64,000 nucleotides of DNA from Atrichornis clamosus (taxonomy: Eukaryota; Chordata; Aves; Passeriformes; Menuridae). The position numbers were made by a program, and so were the translations under genes. Below the pieces are notes generated by a model. The model ran no database searches, had not been told where the DNA came from, and saw only the letters and a program-made list of their open reading frames with translations. Positions 12,119 through 23,410 of the stretch are shown piece by piece (positions within the stretch are counted from its first letter, which is position 1; the number at the start of each line of letters is the position of its first letter). The stretch is from NCBI GenBank assembly GCA_013400975.1, contig WBMZ01002653.1, positions 124,001 through 188,000 of the forward strand. The letters run 5' to 3'.

Positions 12119-12679
12119 TCGTCGTGGTTTAACCCCAGTCAACAAGGAAGTACCACACAGCACCTCAGTCACTCCTCCGACAGCAGCATCACGGAGAAAA
12201 TTGGAAGGGTTAAAGGTAGAAAACTCATGAGTTGAGATGAAGACAGTTTAATAAGGAAAACACACAACAAAGCAAAACAAGGAATTCATTGCTTCCCTTG
12301 GGCAGACAGGTGTTCAGCCATCCCTAGGAGAGTAGGGCCCCATCACAAGTAAATGGTTCCCTGAGAAGACAAATACCATCACTCTAAATGTCCCCCACTT
12401 CCTCCTTCTTTCTCCCACTTTAATGCTAAGCTAATAGTGGTCTGGAATATTCCTTTGGTCAGTTGGGGTCAGCTGCCCCACCTGTCTCCTCCCAATCTCC
12501 CATGCACCCTCAACTTCCTCACCAGTGTGGCAGTACAAAAAGCTGAAGAGGCCTTGTCTCTGTGTAAGCCCTGCTGCAATAACAAAAACATCTCTATATT
12601 ATCATCACTGTGTTCAGCACAAATCTAAAACACAGCCACTATGGAGAAAATTAACTCTACTCCAGCCAAAAACAGCACA
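12119..12679 (-). mobile_element. Solo ERVL-type LTR, 561 bp, minus strand
   Basis: On the minus strand this starts tgtgctg and reads tttttggctggagtagagtt; it ends at ggttaaaccacgacga. That is the pattern of the LTR family widespread in birds and usually classed as ERVL. A perfect 5-bp target duplication, aggat, flanks it (12114-12118 and 12680-12684), as expected for ERVL. An ATTAAA poly(A) signal lies on the minus strand at 12247-12252. No internal viral sequence adjoins it. Confidence 0.9.
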
Positions 12680-12684
12680 AGGAT

Positions 12685-15600
12685 ATCTGAATCTGCAACT
12701 GAGGCATTGTCTAAAATATCTTGTACTGAAGGACTTCCTTGATGAAAAGAAAGAGTAGAATCAGCTGCTTTCAAAGAGATTGAGGCAAATCAACACTTTC
12801 AGAGCAGCCAAGTAAGCCAGCTCTTCATTACTTCCCATCAAAGTTAGGAAGAGTAGTGAACCCATGTAAAAAGACATTTGCCAGACACGAGAACAGCACC
12901 TTTTTGGAACAAATCTAGGGGATACTGATATTCTTCTTTAATAATTGCATTCTAAGTTAGTCTTAATGGTGGTTAAAGGCCTAAATTCAGGTTTCTGAAT
13001 CAAGTGACCAATGGACAGGGCTTGAGCTACCTGTAGCTCAAAGCTCAGCTCTTTGCAAAATGGCTGTAAGGCATTCACCCAGTTTTATCACAAACATTGT
13101 TGCTACACTGTGATAGGCTACAGAAGGCAAAGCCAGGTGAGATAAATAGAGTGAAAATGGAGAAACAGAAGTGTCAAGATAGTAATAGCAACCCAAGGAT
13201 CTAGAAGAGAAATGCCAATGCAATAGAATGCATAAAATACTAAGTAAAAAAAGAGAAGGGAAAGAGGAGATATCAACTTGGCAATATCAAGAGTTATGCT
13301 ATTCCAAGAAACAATGAAAGCCAACTCTTCCCCAGATGACTGTTGAGACTCAAGTTAGCACTAGGTTAGATTAGGGAGAATATTAATGCATAGCCCCATA
13401 TTTTGCAAGCCCTAGCTCTCAGATGTATCTATCAGACAGTCTGGGTGCTCATTGGAATGTGCATCTTGTTCCCTGAGTCTTTGTGCATGGCAAAATATGC
13501 CTCTAGAAATTGTGCTTCAGTAAGGGAAGGTTGGACCAGGAGACTACTTCAGAATGAGTTGAATCACTCTCTAGAGGTTAACTTTCAGGCAAGTAATATA
13601 GGAGTTAGGTACCTCTGATCTTTACAGCAGCCTTAGCACTGCTGTGAACAGATAAATCAATCAATGCAGCCAGCCAGTCAATGTGGGATCTTTTGTTCTT
13701 TCATATCCACATCTTCTACTCTGGTAGAAGTGCTTTGCTGCATAGTTCATATCCTGGGGAGAGAGATTTTTACTCTGGTTTCCTGCTCAGGGAAACATTG
13801 TTTTATTACTTGTTAGACCGCATTGTCAATTTATTTTCTTTTCAGAGGTTGTGGATAGATTTATACATTTTAGGGGTTTTTTTGCAAAGGAAAGATAAAA
13901 GTCTTATTTTCCTGTGTAGCACCAGAAAGACAGGATTAAACAGTGCTTATGCTTTTATGCAATCCTGTTAGTACCTTCTTAATTAACTTGCCATGGGTCT
14001 GAAGGGTTATAAGCCTCCAGTTCCTTAAAACAGCACAAAATCTGGATTTATTCAATCTCACTTTAGTCTTCAAACAGGTATCTGTGTTAGGAGTGCAGCT
14101 ACTGTCTATGCTTGTTGGAGAGATGTAGGCTCTCCACGGGATGATTCAGATCTTATCTCATTCAAATTTCTCTCTTGAGGTGTCATTCTGTAAAGTACAG
14201 AAACAGCTTATGACATTTTCGTGCCTAGGTTAGACTTCTCAGGAAGGTGCCAGAAGCTAAGTGGAATGAATCTAGATTAAATTTTCTGACAAAGAGTTTA
14301 GGTTCAAAGATTTTTAAAAAAATCCTTGTAATGATATACATGATATCTGAAAGCTGGTAACTTACTGAGAAGGAAGATAAACATTAAACTTCCTTTCAAG
14401 TTTATTCCCTAATTTCCAGGAGCATATGGCCTGTTAACTCACCTAGCTGCAATTGCATTTAACACTAACTTCTGTGCCTGTGTTGCCCTGTCAACCAACA
14501 GATTGGTACTTCTTTGCTTGAGAGTTTCACACGGATAGCTATCAGTGTTCAGATGACATTGTGTATAACTTTGCTCACTTCTGCTATGTTACAAAGTTAC
14601 TCAGGGCCATGGCTTTGATTCCCCTCCCCTAAGGTCTGAACAGGTGACACGCTCAGCCATCTAATTCCATGAGTGAAAGGAATGCAATCAGAACCCAAAC
14701 TGCCTGAAATAATGCTATATTTCATTTGACTTATGTGTTCTTTTACAGGTATTGTTGCAACACTTTCTCACAGTGCTATAGTTAAAGCCAAAGTGTCAGA
14801 ATGCAACACACCTCCAGACAGCAATGATTTGTAAAACAAAACAAAATAAAATAAAAAAATGGAAGTCCTTCCAGCTACAGTTTCTATATGTGTCTAAAGA
14901 TCTTTTGCTTTAGAAATTATATAATTCTTTGTCAAAATTGGGGCAGAAATTCTACTTTTTTCAGATCTAGGACACAGAGCTCATACTGTGTAGTAGCCAC
15001 AAGAACTAGATAAATTATTGATGAGTAAAAACAGGATATTAATTCACAGAGGAGTAAGATATTTTTGTTTTTAACTTCTTCTCATGCTGGTGATAAAATA
15101 TCTTGTATGATTTGGTATGAGCCTTATTAAATATATGCATCCTATGCTTTCAAAACTCTTTAATGTTTTCTAGCCTCTATTTCAGCTTTAAATACTGGCA
15201 GGGAAATCAAGATACATGAATTATTAAGAGCAGAGATTTTGCTAAAATGACTGAGCATTCAATCCATCTGTCTCACATTTTTAAATCCTTCTATTCACAT
15301 ATTTTCCAAAATTACAAAAGCAATTAACACAGAGATTTCAAATAATTTTTTCTTCTTTTATGTTTTTGTCTTGTTATTTTAATTGTAGGCTCTTGTCTGG
15401 ACAGCAAAAAAAAAGGCAAAAAACAAAGGGAATAAGCTTTTCAGAGATTGTTTCTCTAAACCACAGGAAATCAAGGACCTATACCTATATGGGTTGATAC
15501 TCATACTGCCCAGTAATCTAGATAATTCCTTAGTTGCCAGACTGTAAAAATCTCCCTGAATTTTTTTTCCCTCCAGCCTTTCTTCTAGATTTGCCTTGGG

Positions 15601-15992
15601 AAATGAAAAAAAGAATTGTAAGGCAAGGAAAAAACCAAGCAACAAAAGTCTGATTTTGCAGCCTAGTAAGATATCATTGTTCCTAAAATAGTAAAGTTCT
15701 GGATTTTGTTTCAGTGCTGCTTACTCATTCTATTTGGTTAACCTTAAATGAAAATTCAGAAACCATTATTAAATATATGTGTTCTAACCCATACTTTGTG
15801 GAACTGAAGTTTTGTCTAAAATGAGATTTACTTAGTATCTAAAGATAATCTGCTATCACTCTCTAGAGCTGTTAAAATAAATCAAGTCCAGGTAGTCTAG
15901 TTGGGGAAATAGACTTGGGTTTCCTTGCCACTGAGGCTATTTCAGTCAAAATAATGAAACAACTACCATTTTCAACAAGCAATAAAAAAATA
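12685..15992. other. Unique AT-rich DNA, no gene seen
   Basis: I see no gene, RNA or identifiable repeat. A-rich simple stretches occur at 14834-14862 (aaaacaaaataaaataaaa-type) and near 15405. Chance frames (for example 13681-13971 and 15379-15645) have no recognisable domain or splice context. Confidence 0.55.
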
Positions 15993-16383
15993 TCACGGAA
16001 TCACAGAATCAAAAAATAGTCAGGCCAGAAGGGACCTCTTGTAGTTTAGTCCACCATCGTGCTCAAAGCAGGACTAACTTGATCAGACTGTGCAGGACTA
16101 TGTCTGCAAGGCTTGAATACCTCCAGGATTTGACACTCACTGCACTCCTCTCTGGGGAACTTGCGCCAAGGTTTGGCCATCCGCACTGTTAAAAAAACCC
16201 CAATATTCAATCAGAATTTCCCATGTTTTGACTAGTGTCTTCTGCCTTTCACCCAGTCACTGGGCACTTCCATGAGGTTTCTCCATGTTCTCTGTATCCT
16301 CAGATCAGGTACTTGCAGACAGCAATATCGTTTTCCTGAGCCTTCTTTTCTCCAGGCTAAGTCAGCCAAGTCCTCTGAGCTTT
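15993..16383 (-). mobile_element. CR1: Old CR1 LINE, 3' portion
   Basis: The reversed CR1 tail 'cacggaatcacagaatcaaa' opens the element at the left, followed by 'ggccagaagggacctcttgt' and 'gcaaggcttgaatacctcca'. It is more diverged than the CR1 at 6.4-8.7 kb. It is cut at 16383 by an LTR and resumes at 17014. Confidence 0.88.
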
Positions 16384-16480
16384 TGTTGCGGCAGAGGCAA
16401 GCTGGTACAGTGCCGCAACCCTCCGAAAGTGCCTCTGACTGTGAGAGAGAGAGCCGCTCGGCAAGGCTACTGCCCCGAGG

Positions 16481-16520
16481 CACACACACGATCACGCACA
16501 CACACGATCACACACACACG
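16481..16520. repeat. CA repeat with a 16-bp higher-order unit inside LTR copy 2
   Basis: cacacacacgatcacg is followed by cacacacacgatcaca and cacacacg, a near-tandem 16-bp unit. The equivalent places in copies 1 and 3 (gtgtgtgtgcatgg and gtgtgtgagtgg) have only a short TG run, so the expansion is specific to this copy. Confidence 0.7.
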
Positions 16521-16602
16521 CCGGGTAGCTGTAAATCTTCTAAGGGCAGGTCGACGGTAAAGGAGGAGAGAAGGGTCTTCGCTTGGGGTTCTGCACGGAA
16601 GG

Positions 16603-16608
16603 TTTATT
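16603..16608 (-). promoter_or_regulatory. LTR poly(A) signal (AATAAA on the minus strand)
   Basis: TTTATT on the plus strand reads AATAAACC on the minus strand, matching the position and context of the signal in the other two family copies. Confidence 0.65.
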
Positions 16609-16694
16609 GTTGCCACCCATGGAGGGTTCCAGAGAAAGACGAGGATGGAGCTGAATGCTCAAGCTTAAATACGCGAGCGGAGAGAGCCTCAGGG

Positions 16695-16852
16695 CCAATG
16701 GTCTGAGGGCGCGGGGGCGGTGCACAGGCGGGGTCAGAGTCAGAGAACCAATAGGGAAACTTCAGGGGCGGGACAATGAGGCCAGGGCCAATGGGGGCTC
16801 TGGCAAGGAGGACATGTCAGGGAGGAAGGGGCAGGGATGCCAGCGGCCCAAT
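16695..16852 (-). promoter_or_regulatory. Array of four CCAAT boxes in LTR copy 2
   Basis: CCAAT occurs at 16695-16699, 16748-16752, 16788-16792 and 16848-16852, separated by 40-60 bp, with GGGGCGG-like (Sp1-type) motifs between them. Relative to the LTR these are inverted CCAAT boxes, as in copy 1. Confidence 0.5.
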
Positions 16853-17013
16853 CAGAGAAACAGAACTGGGGTACATTAGCATAATGAGGCAAAGCCTCCT
16901 GGGGGACGTCCTTTCTCTCACCCTAACCCCGGAGGATCCAATCTTAGGGACTGTCCCACCAAAGGAATCTCTTTCTCCCGTGTTCTGGGGGCCCACCAGC
17001 ATCCACAAGCTTT

Positions 17014-18108
17014 CACTTGTCTATCCTGTGCACCAGCCCCATGACTGTTGTGTGCTGGACTACCTCCAGGATTTCCATGTCTTTTTGTAGTGGGTAGTGC
17101 AGATTCTGTGAAAGCACTACAGTGCGGCCATGGTCTCGCTGGTGTTGAATTGAGGAACAGGATCATTTCTCTCAATCTGCTCTCTACAGTCCTGCTTACG
17201 CAGCCTAGAAAGCAGTTGGCCTTTGCTGCAAGGATTCACTGCTGGCTCATTATCTGCTTAGAATCTACCAGCTTCTGCAAAGATGCTTTCCAGCTGTTCA
17301 ACACCTAGTATGTACTAGTACTTGGGTTTACTCCTCTCCAGGTGCAGACTTTTGCATTTGCTTTTATTTAACTTCCTGAGGTTCCTGCTACCCCATTTCT
17401 CCCACCTGTCCAGGGCCCTCTCAGGGACAGTCCTGTCCTCTACATGCTCTTCATAGTCTGGCATTCTTCGCAAATTTGTTGAGAGCACACTCTGTCCCTC
17501 CATCGAGGTCGTTATAAAGACATTAAAATGCATTTGTTCCAGTACCGATTCCCAAAAGACACCACTAGCAGCAGCACACACCAGTCCAGCATTTGTGCTT
17601 TCCAGCACTAGTCACCGGTCTTCGAGTCCAGCAGTTCAGTCAATGCTCTATGCACCTCACTGTCTACTTGTCCACACCATACCTCAAAATTTCACTGCTA
17701 AGGAAACTACAAGGGACTGTGTCAAAGACCTTCCTAATGTCAAAGTATGCAGCATCCACTGCACTCAGCAATAATTAATTTGTTGCAGAAAGCAGTTAGA
17801 CTGAGCAGGTATGAGGTACACGCATGCTGGCTGCCTCCAGTTACCTTACTGTATATCATGTCTTTAGAAATAACTTCTGATAGGATTTGCCCCTTAACAG
17901 AGGAGGTGAGACCTTCACCTGGATCCTTCTCCTGGAAGATGGATGTGATGTTTGCCTTTTTCCAGTCACTGAAAGCCTTTGCCAATATCCATGAACTTTT
18001 GAAAATTATAAGGTTGGCCCCTCAGCAACATCAGCCAGCTCCTCTGGTACCCTCGGATACATCCCATTTGGACATACAGGTTTGTCTATGTCCAACTGTC
18101 TAATATTC
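17014..18108 (-). mobile_element. CR1: Old CR1 LINE, 5' portion
   Basis: This continues the CR1 that begins at 15993. The antisense of CR1 RT is recognisable throughout: 'gcagttggcctttgctgcaa' (~17212), 'ttcgcaaatttgttgagagc' (~17467), 'gggactgtgtcaaagacctt' (~17713), 'cctggatccttctcctggaa' (~17918) and 'catcccatttggacatacag' (~18061). Without the LTR the element spans about 1.48 kb. Multiple frame breaks and high divergence indicate age. Confidence 0.88.
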
Positions 18109-19240
18109 AAAAACTAGAAATGAAAAGTTTATGTTTAGGTCCATCGCTGGAGGCTTTGAAGGCAAAAGGAACTTAAATACCAATTTAAATATTTGTTTTA
18201 AATTAAGCAGAGCACATTTTGCTTATCAGCTATAGAGTTGTTTTAAACATTATTTTGTTTGAATGGTCTATTGTTGATCTTTCCACAGACATTTTTTAGT
18301 CCTCCCGAGTAGAAAGGCAAGTTCTATCTAAATGGGAATTTCCTACCTGTCAAAATTTTGAGGATGACAGAAAATACACTTTACAATTAAGCTTTAAACA
18401 ATTCCCAAGCCTTTAAAGAGCTCTAGCTTTTATACCATGTCATGCTACTAGTCCATTCCTTCCCCTATATTTTTTTTTCTTATGACATTCCCAAGTATAT
18501 CAACTGCTCAGCACATTTTTCAGGTTTTGAAGTGTATTGATTTGAAAACTCTGGTTTTAAATCCTTTTGTTTTACATGTCTCTCACTCATTCATATAAAT
18601 TTCCACATGCTTTCATTAGGTCTTAATCAAACATATTTTCTAAAATTTTATATGCAAACCAAATAAACAATAAGCTCTACAATAAACTCCTATTTGAAGC
18701 AATAACAGGATGTATTGGAATAATGTTTATACTGCATTAACAGACATCTAAAATGAGAGAGCCGTCTTTTTGACTCATGTCATTGTTATCAAAAACATTC
18801 CAAGCAAGTGACTTAATTCTATTATTCCAGTTTTGTGACCAAATTTGGTTTATTCAGTCAGGAGGAACTAAAGCTGTTTGTATTGCTGATTTATTTTGCA
18901 CAAACCACTTTAATTAAAGTGGCGTAATGATTGGAAAGTAAAGAGCTATTAGACCACATGCAATGAAAAGAAGGGTAGAGCATATTCTGTTCTCTAATCA
19001 GCTTTTGGGAAAGGACATAAATTTTGGCTTTCAGCTATCAAGTAAAATTTTAGAATTAAGTATGAAAGAAGAGAGAAACAATGGTTTATTTACAGTTGAT
19101 GGCTTTGTTTGTGTTCTATGAGAACATAGCTCTGAATCATTACCTAGATGACAGAAAAACAAGGTTAGCAGTGTGTAGACACATGTATGTATTTAACATG
19201 ATTTAATTCCCTCATGTTTTTTCTGTAGACCAGTAAATAT
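18109..19240. other. Unique AT-rich DNA, no gene seen
   Basis: No gene or repeat recognised. Composition is strongly AT-rich with ordinary short homopolymer runs. Confidence 0.55.
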
Positions 19241-19676
19241 GCTGTCTGCCCTTGGCAGGGGGTGGCCCTGCGGTGTGTTGACCTGGCAGTTTGGGGACTC
19301 AGCATTGCCATGGGCCTAAGCAGGGTGTCCTTGGCTTAATCCCTGTGCTGTGGCGAGGCAGGGCTGCCTCCCCTGCTCCAGCCTCAGCTCTGGGGTGGCC
19401 CCACTGGGGAAGGGGTGACAGCCCCCACCTGTCACTGCCTGACAAATCATAGCCCTTTGTCTGCGTGGGGCTGGAAGAACTTCAGCTGGGAGACCAGGAA
19501 AAGGATGAAAAATGGATGAGAAACTTTATAAAGATAAAACTAAACATACCCAAGGCCACGGGGGAAGGTTCCACCCACCATCATGCCCCTCCCAGTGAAG
19601 AAGGCAGGACATTGGAAGCTCCATGTGCCACCTTCACCTCTTTTTCTGATGACTGACATTGTCAGCCTTAGACCCC
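19241..19676. other. Unclassified GC-rich island
   Basis: About 430 bp of clearly higher GC than its flanks, beginning 'tgtctgcccttggcaggggg' and fading after 'gcccctcccagtgaagaagg'. It contains tataaag (~19528) and the perfect palindrome ctgacattgtcag (~19654-19666), but no AATAAA and no target duplication that I can find. It resembles an old LTR or other insertion more than a CpG-island promoter, because CpG is sparse. Family unknown. Confidence 0.35.
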
Positions 19677-20289
19677 AAAGGATGCTGGTCTCATAGTATT
19701 GCTATAACTGGATTACAAATAACTTCTGTTTTCATTGAGTTGTTCAGATTATAATTAGGTTAATAGATTATTTGTTCCATATATATACACTGTTCTCTAT
19801 TATTGCATATAACAAGGTTTGGAGTACTAAGTGCCATACCTAGTCACACAAAAGGAAGAGCTTTTAAGCAGTATCATTTGCAGTTGTGTTTCATACACTT
19901 CATCATCCCATGAGCAGTCTTTAAGTTCCTATTTCAAAATTCATTCCCTGTTCTTTTTTTTGAGACTAAGAGGGAGAGGTCTGCCTGCAGAATAGAGGTA
20001 AGATGCTGAGATAGGTTGATATGAATGTCCACATGAATACATCTTCAGTTAATTCTGGTTTTTTTCTGCACTTGTACATGAAGTGAAAAGAAGACAAATT
20101 ATTAGATATGGTCCAACCATGTCTCTTTCCCCCTACTTTTGACCTGTTTACATTAAGACATTAGAAAGAATTTACTGACATAGTTATACTTGAAATTAAA
20201 GAATCTCTAACTCCTGATGATTTCCTGTTTTTATTAGAAGTAGTCTTTCGTTTTTCTTTTCAGTGAATCTACTTAGAGCCATTGGGGAA

Positions 20290-20905
20290 TATTTAGCTGT
20301 AAGACAAATATTACACAGCTCACATAAAGCATTGAGATGCATTGTGAGAATTTACTATTGGCCACTCAATAGACCACATCTAGTCTACTGTTTCCAATAC
20401 AATTTGAAATATTTTATTTTTCCCAATACAAGCAAGATATTGATACACTGAAGTGAGTTCAGCAGAGGCCACCAGGGTGCTTGTGTATTGGAGCACTTGA
20501 CCCGTGAGGGGATACCGAGGAAGCTGAGTTTGTTCAGCCTGGCAATGAAAAGACTTTAGGAGTATGTTTGGGAAGCACCTGATGTTTATGGGACAAGGTG
20601 GATGGGCTGTTCATTGCATTGCATAGCAGGAAGACAAGAGAACAGTTCTAAAATTAAACAGGAGTTATTCAGACTGGATATGAAGAAAACCTTTTTTCGC
20701 CCATAAGGATGATCCAACAGTGGAGGAAGTTGTCCAGAGATATTGTGCAGCATCCATCTCTGGATTTTTTTCTAGATTCAATCGGATAGACCCTGATCTT
20801 CCTGGTTTGACCCCATAACTGGCCCTGTTTGGAGGAGAAGGTTGGACTAGAGACCTCCTGAGTTCCCTTCTGACTTGAATTATTCTGTGGTCCTATGGTC
20901 AGAAT
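20290..20905 (+). mobile_element. CR1: Old CR1 LINE fragment
   Basis: This is a diverged CR1 3' region. 'gttcagcagaggccaccagg' (~20457), 'ctgagtttgttcagcctggc' (~20525) and 'cagactggatatgaagaaaa' (~20670) match the RT C-terminal and 3' region. The end shows 'ggttggactagagacctcct' (~20839) and a decayed tail 'ttctgtggtcctatgg'. There are many indels. The 5' boundary is uncertain. Confidence 0.82.
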
Positions 20906-22504
20906 GTTTACCCAGGCCTGGAAAGTTCTCACAGTTCTGTAAGTGCAGCCATAGTCTGGATTCATAGCTATATATCTTAGTAGTCTTATAACATGTCATA
21001 TCTATGTTATTCCTTTATTGACTCTGGGAAATTAAATGAAACAAGTTAAATATAAAGAAAAGTGAAACACACCCCATTTAAATTGAGACTAAAAGTAGTA
21101 AGAAGCATGTTAATAATGTTTTCTTGTTTGAAATGAAAAGAATACTGAAGACTTTTTCCTCAGTATTAATAAGAGCATATGTACTACTATAAATACAAGA
21201 TGATTCATATATAAGCCCTTCTTTTAGCCAGAGAGACAACAAACCACCAGATGATAGATAGGTAGTTGAAAATGAATTATTGGAATCATGGATTAATCAG
21301 GAAAAGTTATTAGTTAAATATGAAAATCAGTGTCTTTTTATATATTGCTAGGTCCCCAGGCTGTCATTAATGACAGCATATTATAGTTGAAGAATGAAAA
21401 GTACCTTGTTATTGATAATTGTAATATCACTATATTTGCTTTTTAAAGAGCTAGTATGATATTGAATTATTGCATGTCTTTTAAAATCTTATGTGGTGAT
21501 TATCTTACAGACACACAAAAAGCAATTTCCCATTTCTTCATTGTCACCAAAATTTCTGTCATTGTATTGTATTATGATTGATTGGAAATCCTGGCTATAC
21601 TTAGGTATGCATCTGTGAAGAGTAAACTGATGACAGTAGAGAACGTGAATTAAATAAACCTTTCAAATAAATAGCAAATAGAATTTTAAGTTTGATCTGA
21701 ACTTTTAGAGAATTCTGTTGAATCTCAAACATTAGTATTCAGTACTATTGAAGCAAAACAATCTATGGAAAGATTATTTCTTACTGACTTAAAAAAACCC
21801 CAAGAGTATTCTTCTTTAAATATTTTACTTGTATTCATTCTTAGACTAAACCAAGTTCTTATCCTCTCTCTTTTATACTTATTTTCTTTTTCAGCTACAT
21901 GGGTTTGATAGGTACAAAGAAATTGTATATTTACAACAAGAGAGTTCTATTTCAGTCCTATTTAGTGATGTGTAATTTCAAAATGTCTGTGTTCCTCTAC
22001 CATTTCTCTTATTAGCATGCCTTTCTTCCTACAAAGTAACAAAATGTTTCCATATGTGTTTTTCTTTTCAACAATTTTCTTTTCATTCTACATTATTCCT
22101 AGTCTTTAATTGGTAAATCAACAGCAGGCGTTCAATAAGGTGGATGTTTTTGTGATACAAGATCTCACTGAAATTTATTTTTTTCTTACTAAACAGAATT
22201 TTAAACTGCAAAATAAATGTATGTTTAAGGTATCTGAACATCATTCATATTCGTATTTTTCAAGTGTACTCAAAGTAAGTAGGTGCACTTATTTAAAGAA
22301 TAGTTCTTTGTATGGGGCACGTTGGATTTGCCAAAATCTGTACCCTGCATCTGTACCCTGTAAAACAACTATCAGCAAACTGTGATTAATGTGGATGGAC
22401 AACTGTAAGGCCCCAGAACTTGCTCAATGGGTTCTTAAAAAGGCTTGAGATACTTTTATATACCCTAATTCAAACGCATAGGAGAAAATATCAACAAGAT
22501 ATTC
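20906..22504. other. Unique AT-rich DNA, no gene seen
   Basis: No supported gene or repeat. The frame at 22110-22385 (91 codons) has no recognisable domain and runs over ordinary AT-rich sequence. Confidence 0.55.
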
Positions 22505-23060
22505 CTCAACAGGTAAAACCAACAAAAACTTTACTGGCAAACTTCAGAAAATCAGGCAACTTAAGCAAAAATTTAAAGCAACAATCAACATAAAGCATTT
22601 CACAAAGCATTAACTTAGCAAATTCCAACCCATCCAACTTTAAAGTATTCAAACTTTGAGATGAAGAAGGAGAGAAGAGATACAGAAAAGAACAAATATA
22701 GCTAGCACTCATTGCTCCAGCAGTGTTCCAACTGATTTAAAATCCAAGAGGAGGTAGGGTCAAGACTCATGCTTGCCTCATACTCTGGTTTAAATATCCT
22801 TTGGCTTTCCTGGGCTCTTGCCCCAGGTGGGAATTCCAGTCATTTGGCCACTCAGGAGCTGGGTTAAGGGCTCCAGAGTTGGGGTGTGGAGCATTGCCTC
22901 TGGTGTGCCAGGGATTGGCAGCCACTGTGGGGCTGGGATACAGGCCCTGGGAGTGTGGGGTGTGTATAGCAGGGCATCACCTTACCCGGGCAAGACTTGA
23001 CTTGCAGCTTTCCCCACACATGCCCCTGAAATGTTTCAAGCCAGGAATCTCCTCCAATCT
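22505..23060 (-). mobile_element. Possible old LTR, minus strand
   Basis: The stretch switches from A-rich (22505-22700) to GC-rich (22800-23040). Read on the minus strand it has a TATA-like GATATTTAAAC (complement of ~22788-22798) and an AGTAAA poly(A)-like motif (complement of ~22534-22539) about 250 bp downstream. This order fits an LTR. I could not find TG...CA ends or a target duplication, so class and limits are open. Confidence 0.35.
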
Positions 23061-23409
23061 ATCTCAATAACCTAACACTAAAGTTCAAGCTATGTGGTTT
23101 CAATATGAACAAGTAAATTATAAGTGGATACAATGCCAAAGAACTCACAGTACTAGTACCTGAAATATATATATAGTGGAAAATAATCTATTTTTTGTTT
23201 ACAGCAATAATGTTTTCTAAGGAATAATTGCCTACCTGTGTGGCAGTGGTGGATGCCACCAGTGCCGTCTCTGAAGAGCAGGCTATCCCCAGAGAAAGAA
23301 GAATGCATTAGTGGGATGCTGCTGAGGTGTAAGGCTCTCCCCCCAAGTCATTTGTAATAGTTTCTCCCTAAGCTGATGTAACCCTGGTTATGTTAATTCC
23401 CCCGTCATT
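22926..23409. repeat. First copy of an exact 484-bp duplication (assembly artefact)
   Basis: From tgtggggctgggat to cccgtcatt this copy is base-for-base the same as 23411-23894, and the only thing between the copies is one N. The copy ends 171 bp into an LTR (LTR start at 23239) that is complete only in the second copy. Exact identity next to a gap marker points to contig ends that overlap but were not merged. Confidence 0.9.
23239..23409 (+). mobile_element. Duplicated first 171 bp of LTR copy 3 (artefactual)
   Basis: This is the 5' end of the LTR at 23724 (tgtggcagtggtgg...), included in the first copy of the duplication and cut at the N. It should not be counted as a separate insertion. 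Confidence 0.85.
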
Positions 23410-23410
23410 N
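23410..23410. other. Assembly gap (single N)
   Basis: The only ambiguous base in the window, placed exactly between the two copies of the 484-bp duplication. Confidence 0.99.

Larger units (their letters stand above)
16384..17007 (-). mobile_element. Solo LTR, 624 bp (LTR family A, copy 2), minus strand
   Basis: The LTR is bounded by tgttgcgg and catccaca (TGT...ACA) and flanked by a perfect 6-bp target duplication, agcttt (16378-16383 and 17008-17013). It belongs to the family of the LTR at 7116: the complement of 16912-16964 shares 'gggacagtccctaag' and 'ggttagggtgagagaaa' with the left part of that copy. The minus-strand poly(A) signal is the complement of 16603-16608. It has four CCAAT boxes and a TATA-like TATTTAAG (complement of ~16665-16672). 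It interrupts an old CR1. Confidence 0.92.

Noticed and set aside
16272..16706. 144-codon plus-strand frame, the longest in the window
   Set aside because: It crosses the CR1/LTR junction at 16384 and includes the CA repeat, so it is a composite chance frame.
23239..23409. A separate fourth LTR insertion
   Set aside because: It is the artefactual duplicate of the start of the LTR at 23724.
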